DNA of 64,000 nucleotides from positions 372,001 through 436,000 of the forward strand of contig NZ_JAIFZQ010000016.1 of the NCBI RefSeq assembly GCF_019710585.1, written 5' to 3'. This DNA comes from Arthrobacter sp. MAHUQ-56. Its GTDB lineage: Bacteria; Actinomycetota; Actinomycetes; Actinomycetales; Micrococcaceae. Shown piece after piece: positions 8,701-16,192 of the stretch (positions are counted from its first letter, which is position 1; the number at the start of each line of letters is the position of its first letter). The position numbers and the translations under genes are program-made. The notes under the pieces are model-generated. The model had not been told where the DNA came from. It searched no databases and saw only the letters and a program-made list of their open reading frames with translations.

Positions 8701-10864
8701 GGCCGCTGGCCTTGCAGCGTTCGGCGGCAGGACCGGCGTCGGAGGCCGACAGTTCCCTGACGAACGCTCCCAGGGCGCGGCCCAGGTCCACCGGACGGCC
8801 CAGGGAATCGCCCTTCCAGAACGGCAACTTCCCGGGCTGGCCGAACGCCGGGGATACCAGCACGCGGTCGTGGGTGATGTCCTCGATCTTCCAGCTGGTG
8901 GCGCCCAGGGCAAAGACATCGCCCACGCGGGACTCGTACACCATCTCTTCATCGAGCTCGCCGACGCGCCGGCCCCCGCGCGGCGCGCGGGCCGGCTTGC
9001 CGTCCTCGGCGGGGGAGGCGGCGCCCTCAGCCTCGGTGCCGATGATGTAGACGCCGAACAGGCCGCGGTCCGGGATGGTGCCGCCGGACGTGACGGCCAG
9101 CCGCTGGGCCCCGGGCCGTCCTTCGATGGTGCCGGCGTTCCGGTCCCAGATGATCCTTGGCCGGAGCTCGGCGAATTCGTCCGACGGGTACCGGCCGGCC
9201 AGCAGGTCCAGGGTGGCTTCGAAGGCGGAGCGGGGAAGCGAGGCGAACGGGGCGGACCGGCGCACGGTGCTGAACCATTCCTCCACGTCAATGCTGCCCA
9301 GTGCGGTGGCGGCCACGGTCTGCTGGGCCAGGATGTCCAGCGGGTTCGCGGGGATGCTGAGGCGCTCGATCTTGCCGTCCAGCATCCGCTCCACGGTGAT
9401 GGCGGTGTGGACCAGGTCCGCGCGGTGCTTCGGGAAAAGGACGCCCTGGGAGATTTCGCCCACCTGGTGTCCGGCGCGTCCCACCCGCTGCAGCCCGCTG
9501 GCCACCGACGGAGGGGATTCCACCTGCACCACCAGGTCCACGGCGCCCATATCGATGCCGAGTTCCAAGGACGACGTGGCCACGACACACCGCAGCCGCC
9601 CCGATTTCAGGTCGTCCTCAATCAGCGCGCGCTGGTCCTTGGACACCGAGCCGTGGTGGGCCCGCGCCAAGACCGGATCAGCCCCGGAAGTGCTGCCCGC
9701 CTGCGCCATCATATGGGCGGGTGTGGCGGTTGAGGCAGGAACACTAGGCACCGGTCCCGCCGAGGAGTCCGGAGCGCCCGCGTGCCCTTCCGGAGCCGGA
9801 TCATCCCAGCCGCCGCCCACCGCAACCAGCTGGCGCTCGGCGTAGATTTCGTTGAGCCGGGCCGTCAGGCGCTCCGCCAGGCGGCGGGAGTTGGCGAAGA
9901 CGATGGTGGACTGGTTGGCCAGCACCAGGTCCACTATCTTCTCTTCGACGTGCGGCCAAATGGAGGCCTGCGGCTGCAGCCCGGAGGCGGGGCCGGAGTC
10001 GAAAGCGCCCGCGGCGCCCTGCAGGTCCGACATGTCCTCCACCGGTACGGAAACGGTCAGGTCCCAGTTCTTCCGGGCCGGAGGAGCCACGATCTCCACG
10101 GGAGCGGAGCCGGCCAGGAACTGGGCCACGAGTTCGCGGGGTTCCACGGTGGCGGAGAGCCCAATGCGCTGTGCGGGTTTGGGCAGCAGCGCGTCCAGCC
10201 GTTCCAGCGAGACGGCGAGGTGTGCGCCGCGTTTGGTCCCGGCCACGGCATGGACCTCGTCGATGATGATGGTGTCCACCTCCGTGAGGGTTTCGCGGGC
10301 CTTCGACGTGAGCATGAGGAACAGCGATTCGGGGGTGGTGATCAGGATGTCCGGCGGGCTGCTTAGCAGCGCGCGGCGGTCCGCGGCGGGTGTATCCCCG
10401 GAGCGGACGCCGACGGTGATCAGCGGCGCCGGAAGTCCCAGCCGCTTGGCGGTCTGCGTGATGCCGATAAGCGGGGACCGCAGGTTCCGTTCCACGTCGA
10501 CGCCCAGGGCCTTCAAAGGCGAGATGTACAGGACCCGGGTCTTGCGCTTCGGCGCCCGCGGCCGCCTTCCCTTGGCAGGGGCTTCCGGGGCGGCGTCCGG
10601 AGGTGCTGCCGGTGCAGCGGCGAGGAGCCGGTCCAGGGCCCAAAGGAATGCGGCGAGGGTCTTTCCGGAACCGGTGGGGGCCACCACCAGTGCGTGCGAA
10701 CCTGAGGAAATGGCGTTCCAGGCACCTGCCTGCGCGGGTGTGGGTTCGGAGAACGCGCCCAGGAACCACTCACGGGTGGGCCTGCTGAACTGGCCCATGG
10801 GCGCGGCGGAGGCCGGCTCCCTCCCGTGCCCTCCGCCACCGGACGGGGCAAGATCCTGGTTCAT
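5720..10864 (-). CDS. lhr: Lhr-family ATP-dependent helicase
   Basis: A very large (about 1,714 residues) superfamily 2 helicase that unwinds RNA:DNA hybrids in DNA repair. Residues ~40-70 hold the Q-motif-like PTPAQAGAW and Walker A APTGSGKT (GSGKT 65-69); the DEVH box is in IIIDEVHAVAGTKRGAHL and motif VI in QRVGRAGH. The Lhr-specific winged-helix/beta-barrel core and long C-terminal part follow. It is about 200 residues longer than the classical E. coli and mycobacterial forms as I recall them. The extra length is mostly Ala/Pro/Gly/Glu-rich linkers near residues ~1080-1130 and ~1210-1260, and a Gly-rich one near ~1470-1510. I start at ATG 10864; an upstream in-frame GTG at 10882 is possible. 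It is co-transcribed with nei. Confidence 0.93.
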   Translation of the reverse strand: MNQDLAPSGGGGHGREPASAAPMGQFSRPTREWFLGAFSEPTPAQAGAWNAISSGSHALVVAPTGSGKTLAAFLWALDRLLAAAPAAPPDAAPEAPAKGRRPRAPKRKTRVLYISPLKALGVDVERNLRSPLIGITQTAKRLGLPAPLITVGVRSGDTPAADRRALLSSPPDILITTPESLFLMLTSKARETLTEVDTIIIDEVHAVAGTKRGAHLAVSLERLDALLPKPAQRIGLSATVEPRELVAQFLAGSAPVEIVAPPARKNWDLTVSVPVEDMSDLQGAAGAFDSGPASGLQPQASIWPHVEEKIVDLVLANQSTIVFANSRRLAERLTARLNEIYAERQLVAVGGGWDDPAPEGHAGAPDSSAGPVPSVPASTATPAHMMAQAGSTSGADPVLARAHHGSVSKDQRALIEDDLKSGRLRCVVATSSLELGIDMGAVDLVVQVESPPSVASGLQRVGRAGHQVGEISQGVLFPKHRADLVHTAITVERMLDGKIERLSIPANPLDILAQQTVAATALGSIDVEEWFSTVRRSAPFASLPRSAFEATLDLLAGRYPSDEFAELRPRIIWDRNAGTIEGRPGAQRLAVTSGGTIPDRGLFGVYIIGTEAEGAASPAEDGKPARAPRGGRRVGELDEEMVYESRVGDVFALGATSWKIEDITHDRVLVSPAFGQPGKLPFWKGDSLGRPVDLGRALGAFVRELSASDAGPAAERCKASGLDDFAANNLIQYLNEQKQATEVVPSDTTLVVERFHDELGDWRVILHSPFGMPVHAPWALAVGQRLHQRYGLDGSAMAADDGIVLRVPMMEDEPPGAELFLFDPEELEQIVTAEVGGSALFASRFRECAARALLLPRQTPGKRQPLWQQRQRSAQLLDVARKYPTFPIVLETVRECLQDVYDLPALKDIAASVERRELRIVQTTTQQPSPFAKSLLFGYVAQFLYEGDSPLAERRAAALALDSTLLNELLGRVELRELLDAKVIEATERELQRLAPDRRARGMEGVADLLRLLGPLTPEETAERLDGTAAAQAAEAGQPVVEAGGTRTAESSPAGTEALETGPAETSATVPEAAAHLAALQRANRAIRVNIGGVERYAAVEDAARLRDAIGVPLPMGVPLAFIEPVADPLGDLVSRYARTHGPFTAAEAAARLGLGVAVVGTALKRLAADGRVVEGEFRPHVTPPGAGTSEATPPEDAPHDTALDTGSQLIDAAEGPPPHAPAPDVPHAIQSEWCDADVLRKLRRRSLAALRAEVEPVDAAAYGRFLPAWQHVRTPGGGRGQPSLRGLDGIITAIDQLSGVPVPASAWEPLVLASRVSNYQPAMLDELMAAGEVLWSGAGALPGNDGWICLHLADSVELTLNPAPDFEPGDAGRRLLDHLRANGGGYFFRQLTDVAGGMDAVLSDQEVVTALWDLAWAGRITGDTFAPVRSLIAGGHTAHRQVARAPRARAPRLGRLGRSHGTGLMGSPGLSGSRYGDGRYGTGGAATPPTAAGRWSALPEPELDPTIHARATAELLLDRYGVVTRGSVMAEQILGGFGLMYKVLARLEEAGRCRRGYFIEHLGAAQFAVPATVDRLRSYSEDTQLAKAEPVALALAATDPANPYGAALPWPAVQDDAGTGHRPGRKAGALVVLVDGALVLYVERGGKTLLAFSADDDVLAAAGAALVGVVTRGAVDKLIMEKVNGHGILDTPVAAALSAAGAYSTPKGLRIRA

Positions 10865-10922
10865 GCCTCCATCATGCCCCACGGCACTGACAGTGATGTC
10901 GGGGCCGCCGCCCGCTCCGCCT

Positions 10923-11504
10923 TCAGGACGACGCGTTAATGAACCCGATGGTGATTGCCGTCCACCAGCACACCTGCGAGATCACCAGGCAGGTCACCAG
11001 GTGCGCGCGCTGGCCAAAGGCCAGGTCCGTGAACCTGGCCTTGGCGGGCAACCGTGCGAGCCGCCGCATCAGCGGGATGAGCATTATCCCGTTCAGGCTG
11101 AGCACAAGGATCGCCCCGAGCTTGACGTCGGTTATCAGGTTGCTCAGGTGCGGGGTCAGGAACACGCCGGTGACCATCAAGCCAGCGAGGCCACCCCAGA
11201 TCAGCGGAGTCGCGGCCCCGTCGAGCCGGATGATTTCTGCCAGGTCGCGCCTGCCGATGAGCCACAGGAAGCCATACCAGTCGACCAGGATGATGGCCCC
11301 AAAAGCCACGATGAGGAATACGTCATGCACCACCAGATCAATGTCATGGGCGTAGGCCTCCACCTGGACTGCGGTCGACGCCGTTACGGACAACAGCCAC
11401 GCCACGGCCGCGGCAACGGAGAGGACGAACACAAGGCGCCGGGTGGACTTCTCGGATTCGCGGTGCCGCCTGATAGCGCGTCTGCTGACTGGGATGTAGC
11501 TCAT
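10923..11504 (-). CDS. four- to five-span integral membrane protein of unknown function
   Basis: A 193-residue membrane protein. A basic N-terminus (SRRAIRRHRESEKSTRR) precedes hydrophobic segments at about residues 24-45, 60-82, 95-115, 125-145 and 170-190. Short loops contain VEAYAHDIDLVVHDVF and TPHLSNLITDVKLGA. The His/Asp-bearing helices resemble DUF2269-like or cytochrome-type four-helix membrane proteins, but I cannot place it firmly and no cofactor motif is certain. The ATG at 11504 was chosen because AGAGG lies 7 bases upstream; the open frame continues further up without a better start. It stands alone on the minus strand upstream of lhr. No function is claimed. Confidence 0.7.
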   Translation of the reverse strand: MSYIPVSRRAIRRHRESEKSTRRLVFVLSVAAAVAWLLSVTASTAVQVEAYAHDIDLVVHDVFLIVAFGAIILVDWYGFLWLIGRRDLAEIIRLDGAATPLIWGGLAGLMVTGVFLTPHLSNLITDVKLGAILVLSLNGIMLIPLMRRLARLPAKARFTDLAFGQRAHLVTCLVISQVCWWTAITIGFINASS

Positions 11505-11638
11505 GGGATACCTCTGCGAGACCTGCCGCCGGTCGCCGTCCCAGCCCAGCCGTGGGTAGCTCCAACATAGCCCCGCCGCGGCCGCCCAGCAAGGAAGCGC
11601 CGGGCCCGGTGCCGGCACCCGCCCCTGGCCGCGCGCCC

Positions 11639-13189
11639 TCAGGCGGTGCCCGCCGTCGGCAGGTCCTTGGTGGCCGGCCCTTCCAGCAGCTTGCCCTCGT
11701 TGGTGAAGCGGGAGCCGTGCAGGGGGCAGTCCCAGGTCTTTTCGTTGTCATTCCAGTGCACGATGCCGCCCAGGTGAGTGCAGACGGCCGAGAGCCGGCA
11801 GGTGGTGCCGTCCACGGTCGACACCGCCACAGGCCGGTTGCCTTTCCGGTGGACCTTACCCTGGCCCTCGGCAGGGGCTGGCGCGGAGCTTGCCTCTGCG
11901 GGCGCCGGCGCCCGCCCCGCGCGCCCCTTGCCGCCGTCGAACCTGCGGCCTTCCGCCGTCACTTTTCCCCAGTCGGTGGCGAGCCTCGCGGCCACCCCCG
12001 CATTCAACGCGACGGCGGAGAACGCACCGGCCGGAGAGGTCACCCGGTGGTGGATCGTGTTTGCCCAGGGCACCTGGCCGCCCAGGATGTCCGCTGAAAT
12101 GTCCAGCGCGGCGGCAACGGCGTTCGTCATTCCCCACTTGTTGTAGCCGGTGCCGAAATAGATGTGGCCCTTGCCGCGGGGGAGCTTTCCGAAGAACGGC
12201 ATGAGGTTGGTGGGCATGTAATCCTGCGCGGACCACGTGTGCGTGGCCACGGCGCCGGGGTAATGCCGGGCGGCCCAGTCGAGCAGGCCGGCAAGGTGTG
12301 CCTTTTCCGACGGCGTCCGGCCGACGTGGTGCCCGTGGCCGCCCACCAGCAGCAGCTTCCTGCCGTCCACCTCATAGTCCCGGAGGGAGTGGGTGGGCTG
12401 CTCCACCGAGATGTACATGCCCGGCGGGGGAGCCTGGCCTTCCTGCAGGTCCAGCGCGGCGGCGTAGGAACGGCTTGGTGTCAGTTTTGCGAAATACAGG
12501 CCCCGGTCCAGGACCGGGATGCCGGTGGCCAGCACCACCCGGTCGGCCCTGACGCTGCCCCGGTTGGTCCGGACGGCAGCGGGCGGGTCGCCGGTGACGT
12601 CCTGCAGGCGGACACCGCTGACAACGTGCCCGCCGCGGCCGCGGATATCGGCGATCAATGCGTCGATGACCTCGAGTGGGTTGATCTGCGCCTGGTCCCG
12701 CATCCGGACGGCGCCGTGGACGGGGAACGGCAGGCCGGCGTCGCGCACGTAATCCACGTCCAGCCCGGCGGTGGAGGCGGCGCTGATTTCTTCGCGCAGC
12801 TTCTCGGTGCCCTGGGCGGAGGCGGCGTAGGTGTACGCGTCCCGGCGCTGGTAGGGAACCTTCTGTTCGTCCAGGTAGCGCAGGAGCCACGCCTGCCCTT
12901 CCCGGTTGCCGTCCACGTAGGCCTGCACCTGCTTCGCTGAATACTGCCGGGCCAGCTGGGACAGGAACGTGCCCTGGAGCAGGGTTACTTTCGCGGTGGT
13001 GTTGCCGGTGGTCACCGCCCCCGGGTAGCGGGCTTCGAGCACCAGGACGTTCTGTCCGGAGCGCGCCAGCAGCAGCGCGGACACCAATCCTGTCAGTCCG
13101 GCTCCGGCAACCACGGTGTCATACCTGTTGTCCGGCTCGAACGGATCAGACGTAAAGGTTTGCGCGCGGTCCAGCCAAAGTGACGTCAT
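11639..13189 (-). CDS. FAD-dependent (DAO-type) oxidoreductase with C-terminal Rieske [2Fe-2S] domain
   Basis: A 516-residue two-domain protein. The N-terminal Rossmann fold DTVVAGAGLTGLVSALLLARSG (about residues 24-45) and a DAO-like catalytic region span residues ~20-380. A C-terminal Rieske domain (residues ~430-510) shows both ligand pairs, C-x-H in VCTHLGG and C-x-x-H in DCPLHGSRF. The natural fusion suggests electron transfer between flavin and iron-sulfur cluster in one chain. The family is known, the substrate is not (an amine or glycine-betaine-like compound is possible). A Pro/Ala-rich linker joins the domains. It is a single gene; a long upstream gap (13190-13412) holds its promoter and the terminator of the neighbouring lipoprotein gene. 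Confidence 0.88.
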   Translation of the reverse strand: MTSLWLDRAQTFTSDPFEPDNRYDTVVAGAGLTGLVSALLLARSGQNVLVLEARYPGAVTTGNTTAKVTLLQGTFLSQLARQYSAKQVQAYVDGNREGQAWLLRYLDEQKVPYQRRDAYTYAASAQGTEKLREEISAASTAGLDVDYVRDAGLPFPVHGAVRMRDQAQINPLEVIDALIADIRGRGGHVVSGVRLQDVTGDPPAAVRTNRGSVRADRVVLATGIPVLDRGLYFAKLTPSRSYAAALDLQEGQAPPPGMYISVEQPTHSLRDYEVDGRKLLLVGGHGHHVGRTPSEKAHLAGLLDWAARHYPGAVATHTWSAQDYMPTNLMPFFGKLPRGKGHIYFGTGYNKWGMTNAVAAALDISADILGGQVPWANTIHHRVTSPAGAFSAVALNAGVAARLATDWGKVTAEGRRFDGGKGRAGRAPAPAEASSAPAPAEGQGKVHRKGNRPVAVSTVDGTTCRLSAVCTHLGGIVHWNDNEKTWDCPLHGSRFTNEGKLLEGPATKDLPTAGTA

Positions 13190-13331
13190 GCCAGTCCAAC
13201 CTGCCTCCGGTACATGGCCCTGCGGGCCGCTTTTGTGATGGGTCCGTTATGGGCGCATCCTGTCCGCCGTGGTGTTGATAAGTATACTTACGGTGCGGCC
13301 CGGCGGGCTGGAATTTTCGACGGCGGCGCAC

Positions 13332-13379
13332 AAGCAGTAAAGGCGGCCCGGCTTGATAGCCGGGCCGCCTTTACTGCTT
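13332..13379 (-). terminator. 22-bp perfect hairpin, terminator of the DUF4232 lipoprotein gene
   Basis: AAGCAGTAAAGGCGG... at 13332-13353 pairs perfectly over 22 bases with 13358-13379, leaving a 4-base loop. It lies 33 bases after the stop of the minus-strand lipoprotein gene. The stem contains runs of A and T that would supply a U-tract on either strand. The rest of the 13190-13412 gap shows only a TATACT-containing palindrome (13280-13289) that may be the -10 of the FAD/Rieske gene. Confidence 0.8.
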
Positions 13380-13412
13380 CGAGGGAAACCTATGCCAGGG
13401 GCACGGCCGGCA

Positions 13413-14060
13413 TCAGGCCGGCTGGAACGCCCCGATGGTGAGCAGGACGATATCTGCGTTGCTGCAGGCCTTGGTGGGCTGCGGCAGGAACAGCGAGTCG
13501 GTGTCCTCGGGCGGGTAGACACGGTAGCCTGCGGCGTCCACCAGGGTGCAGCCCATGTAGTTGCCGGCCTGGGTGTAGCGCAGCACCGCGGTACCGGTCT
13601 GGCCCGGGGCCAGGACGACGTCGACGACGCCTGCGGACTCGTCGCGCTGGGCCGGTGCACCAATGGGGGCGCCGGCGGCGTCGGCCACCAGGGAGACTCC
13701 GGGGAAACCCTTGAGGAGGCAGGGTTCGGCACCCTTGTTGGTCAGGTTGAGCTTCATGTAGACGCTGCCGGCCGCGCCGCCGCCGGTGGCATCGGTGGCC
13801 GCGGTGAGGCTGGCCGCCTTGCACAGGGCAGGAGCGCCGCCACCGGTTGCATCGGAGGACGGCGGCGAGGACGGGGACGGCGTCGAGGTGGCAGAGGAGG
13901 CCGAAGTGGTGGGACTTGCGGACTGGCTCACCTGGCCGGTGGCCGGGGCCGTGGTGGATTGCGACTGGGGCTGGCTCGGACCGCACCCGGTGAGCAGGAG
14001 GGCAGCTGCTGCTGCCGCCGTGGACATGACTAACCCCTGGGACATTCTGTGAGACCTCAT
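13413..14060 (-). CDS. secreted lipoprotein with DUF4232-like domain
   Basis: A 215-residue predicted lipoprotein. The signal peptide ends at a clear lipobox, LLLTGCGPS (Cys at about residue 26), so the mature protein is anchored to the outer face of the cell membrane. A Ser/Thr/Pro-rich linker of about 50 residues precedes a C-terminal domain with the DUF4232 pattern: LCKAASLTAATDATGGGAAG, MKLNLTNKGAEPCLLKGFPGVSL, then paired cysteines in YMGCTLV and KACSNADI. The role of DUF4232 is unknown. The ATG at 14060 has GAAGG upstream; an in-frame ATG at 14045 is less well placed. It is followed by the strong 13332-13379 hairpin, so it is probably monocistronic. Confidence 0.85.
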   Translation of the reverse strand: MRSHRMSQGLVMSTAAAAAALLLTGCGPSQPQSQSTTAPATGQVSQSASPTTSASSATSTPSPSSPPSSDATGGGAPALCKAASLTAATDATGGGAAGSVYMKLNLTNKGAEPCLLKGFPGVSLVADAAGAPIGAPAQRDESAGVVDVVLAPGQTGTAVLRYTQAGNYMGCTLVDAAGYRVYPPEDTDSLFLPQPTKACSNADIVLLTIGAFQPA

Positions 14061-14117
14061 GGCATTACCTTCGCGGCACTGGTGCCCTGCGTCAACGATG
14101 CCACCGGCGGAACCGCA

Positions 14118-14156
14118 CATTTGATGCCCGGATCGTGATGATCCGGGCATCAAATG
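14118..14156 (-). terminator. 17-bp hairpin terminator after the YcnI gene
   Basis: CATTTGATGCCCGGATC (14118-14134) pairs perfectly with 14140-14156 around a 5-base loop. It starts 4 bases after the stop codon of the minus-strand YcnI-like gene. The A/T-rich base of the stem acts as the U-tract. Confidence 0.8.
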
Positions 14157-14160
14157 CCGG

Positions 14161-14952
14161 CTACTTGCCGCTCTGGTCCGCGCCTGCGGCACCCCCGGCC
14201 GCACCCTTCGGCGCCGGGCGCCGTGCCCCGCTCCGAAGCAGGGCCCCGGCGCCGAGGACCAGGCCGCCCAGGCCCGCGGCGAGGCCCGCCCAGCTGCGGG
14301 CGTCCGCGCCGCTGTCCGTAACGGCCGCAGCCTGCTCGGTGGGCGCCCCTGCGGAGTGGGAAGACCCGGCAGGGTGCGCAGCGTCCCCGTGCCCGTCCGC
14401 GGCCGAAGCGGCAGTGATGGTCATGGCGGGGGCGGGGGCCTTGAGGCTGTGCGGGTCCTGACCGACTTCGGCGGTTTCGGACCAGTCGGTCTGGCCGCTC
14501 TCGCACGTCTGCAGCGTGGGGAAGTTCAAGGTGGTCCCGGCGGCGTCGGGCAGGTGCACGGAGAGGACCAGCGCATCGCGGAGCTCGGGGCTCAGCGGGG
14601 TCTTTGCGGTGTAGACGATCTGGCTGGTCCTTTTGGTGATGCTGGAGCCGTCCGCCAGCTTCCGGGGCTCGGCGAAAGTCTCCGTCACCTTTTCCACGGA
14701 CCAGTTGGGGTTCACGGTGGGCTGGGCGTCATTGAGCTCCGGGGGAAGCGTGATCGCCACCTTGGTGGTGGGGGAGGTGTCGCAGCCGTGCGGTATGCCA
14801 AAGGTCAGCAGTGCGTAGGAGCCGGCGTCGGTTTTGTCCGGTGTCACACCCACGTGGGCTGACGCGCCGCCTGCCGCTGCCAGCAGCAGGGCCGCGGCGC
14901 CCCCGGTGGCTGTGGCGGTGGTCAGGGCGCGGCGAAGCATGGAGGTTGTCAT
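14161..14952 (-). CDS. YcnI-family (DUF1775) copper-binding membrane-anchored protein
   Basis: A 263-residue exported protein. The signal peptide of about 32 residues ends GGASA, so the mature chain begins HVGVTPD. In characterised YcnI the N-terminal histidine created by cleavage is the copper ligand (mono-histidine brace), and that His is present here. The DUF1775 domain (about residues 33-175) has PHGCDTSPTT, NPNWSVEK and a second Cys in TLQTCESG. A low-complexity Ala/Gly/Ser stalk and one C-terminal transmembrane helix (SWAGLAAGLGGLVLGAGALL) follow, with a basic tail. It probably binds Cu(II) outside the membrane. The minus-strand gene upstream encodes a membrane protein and may be functionally linked. 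Confidence 0.88.
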   Translation of the reverse strand: MTTSMLRRALTTATATGGAAALLLAAAGGASAHVGVTPDKTDAGSYALLTFGIPHGCDTSPTTKVAITLPPELNDAQPTVNPNWSVEKVTETFAEPRKLADGSSITKRTSQIVYTAKTPLSPELRDALVLSVHLPDAAGTTLNFPTLQTCESGQTDWSETAEVGQDPHSLKAPAPAMTITAASAADGHGDAAHPAGSSHSAGAPTEQAAAVTDSGADARSWAGLAAGLGGLVLGAGALLRSGARRPAPKGAAGGAAGADQSGK

Positions 14953-15040
14953 GGGGTTTGCCTTTCTGGCGCACGCCCGGGTTTCCGGGGTGCAGGAAAA
15001 TTGGGTCCCCGACGCCGGCCGGAATGCCAGACGCGGGGGT

Positions 15041-15667
15041 TTAGGAGGAGTGCACGACGGCGGAAGGCGGGCCGCGCCGGCTGTCTTGCCGGAGGTTGCG
15101 CCACGGCTGCCGCGGCAGCGGAAGGGGCCCGAGCGGCCCGGGGAAGCGGGGGGCGGGCACCGGCGCCACCGGCCGCGGAAGGCCGGCCAGGGGACGCAGC
15201 CATCCGGCGAGGGCCCACAGCGCGGCCTCGCCCTTGGCAAGGAGGAGCGCGCAGCCAAGGGTGGCCGTGGCGTGCGCTGCCAGCATCAGGGGCGCCAGGC
15301 CTGGGTCCGCAGGGCTCACGTGCTCCGCGAAGGGGGCCAGCCCCGGGAAGCCGGCCAGGGCTGCGCCGTGCACGTGGGGTGCAGGGGGGCCGGCGGCGGG
15401 GACGGGGGCGCTGAAAACCGTCAGGAGTTCATGCAGCGCCAGCTGGCCGCCGGCCAGGAGCGCGCCCACGGCGGGAAAGGAGAGCCGGAGGCGTGTTGCG
15501 GCCGTGCTGGCGAGTGCGGTCAGCGCCAGGACGGCCAGCAGGATGCCGGGCGAGGGGAGCTGACCGCCGCCTGCCACGTGGGCACCGGCCGCCAGGGACA
15601 GGATGCCGGCAGCCAGGCTTGAGGCGCGGAGCAGGTGGAACGGAATGCGGGGAGGGTGGCCAGTCAC
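15041..15667 (-). CDS. polytopic membrane protein beside ycnI
   Basis: A 208-residue protein with about four to five hydrophobic stretches (residues ~12-35, 42-60, 65-85, 128-145, 150-165). A His-containing external-looking loop (PHVHGAALAGFPGLAPFAEHV) is followed by LMLAAHATAT, and the C-terminal tail is Pro/Arg-rich. It starts with GTG at 15667 behind a strong GGGAGGAG. Its gene precedes the YcnI gene on the same strand with an 88-base gap. Membrane proteins with His-rich loops are frequent partners of YcnI/CopC/CopD-type copper systems, but I see no CopD signature, so a role in copper handling is only a suggestion from position. Confidence 0.7.
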   Translation of the reverse strand: MTGHPPRIPFHLLRASSLAAGILSLAAGAHVAGGGQLPSPGILLAVLALTALASTAATRLRLSFPAVGALLAGGQLALHELLTVFSAPVPAAGPPAPHVHGAALAGFPGLAPFAEHVSPADPGLAPLMLAAHATATLGCALLLAKGEAALWALAGWLRPLAGLPRPVAPVPAPRFPGPLGPLPLPRQPWRNLRQDSRRGPPSAVVHSS

Positions 15668-15753
15668 GGCTGCTCCTCCCTGTGCCGGCAGCGGGGGTCC
15701 ATGGCACGTGTTCCGGCCTCTGCAATCCTACCGGTGCCGGGGCGGTCCTCCAG

Positions 15754-15807
15754 TCAGTCGGTCTCCGGACCGCAGCAGTAATGGCAGTCCTCCGGGCACT
15801 CGGTCAT
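15754..15807 (-). CDS. 17-residue cysteine-rich peptide, translationally coupled
   Basis: A tiny ORF, MTECPEDCHYCCGPETD, whose ATG overlaps the TGA of the preceding gene (ATGA, 15804-15807). It contains four cysteines and one histidine in 17 residues, with C-x3-C-x2-CC spacing. That composition is unlike a random read-through of GC-rich DNA and would suit a metal- or thiol-binding micropeptide. There is no own ribosome site; expression would depend on reinitiation after the 71-residue protein. It is too short for homology to be judged by eye, so it is called on composition and the overlap. Confidence 0.45.
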   Translation of the reverse strand: MTECPEDCHYCCGPETD

Positions 15808-16019
15808 GCCGGGCTCCCCACCAGGTCGAAGCCGTCGGCGATGTGGAAAAGCCGGCGGCCTCCGGGGGCCGCCGTTACCCAGACGATGTCGCCGTCCTCC
15901 GTCCTGGTGTCCACCAGCCCGGCGAACACTGTGCGCCCGTTCCTCCTCAGTTCGACGCTGTCGCCGATCTCGACGTCATCCCAGCGGGGGGCTCTTACGC
16001 GGCTCGTCATTGAAGTCAC
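15804..16019 (-). CDS. small beta-rich protein of unknown function
   Basis: A 71-residue acidic/basic mixed protein with SH3-like strand spacing: DDVEIGDSVELRRNGR, TVFAGLVDTRTEDGDIVWV, GGRRLFHIADGFDLV. I chose GTG 16019 because AAAGGA lies 6 bases upstream; the more obvious ATG (16010) would lose three residues and has no ribosome site. It resembles small conserved hypothetical proteins of Micrococcaceae that I cannot name. Its stop overlaps the start of the 17-residue Cys-rich ORF. The gap 15668-15753 beyond that contains nothing recognisable. Confidence 0.6.
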   Translation of the reverse strand: MTSMTSRVRAPRWDDVEIGDSVELRRNGRTVFAGLVDTRTEDGDIVWVTAAPGGRRLFHIADGFDLVGSPA

Positions 16020-16192
16020 GGCATGTCCTTTGGATGGTTGCGGGGCTGCGGCCATTGCAGCGGGTGATGCCATCAAACAGGCGCATCGCTGCCTTGGACA
16101 ATGGAGCAGTGACCACGCCGCTTGCCCGCGCTTTGTGCAGCGCTCCAGCGCTAGACTGCCTGCGTAAGTGTTGGCGATCGAAGGAGAAGTTC

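Noticed and set aside
13280..13380. A plus-strand small RNA from the TATACT palindrome to the 22-bp hairpin
   Set aside because: No convincing -35 and the hairpin is fully explained as the terminator of the minus-strand lipoprotein gene.
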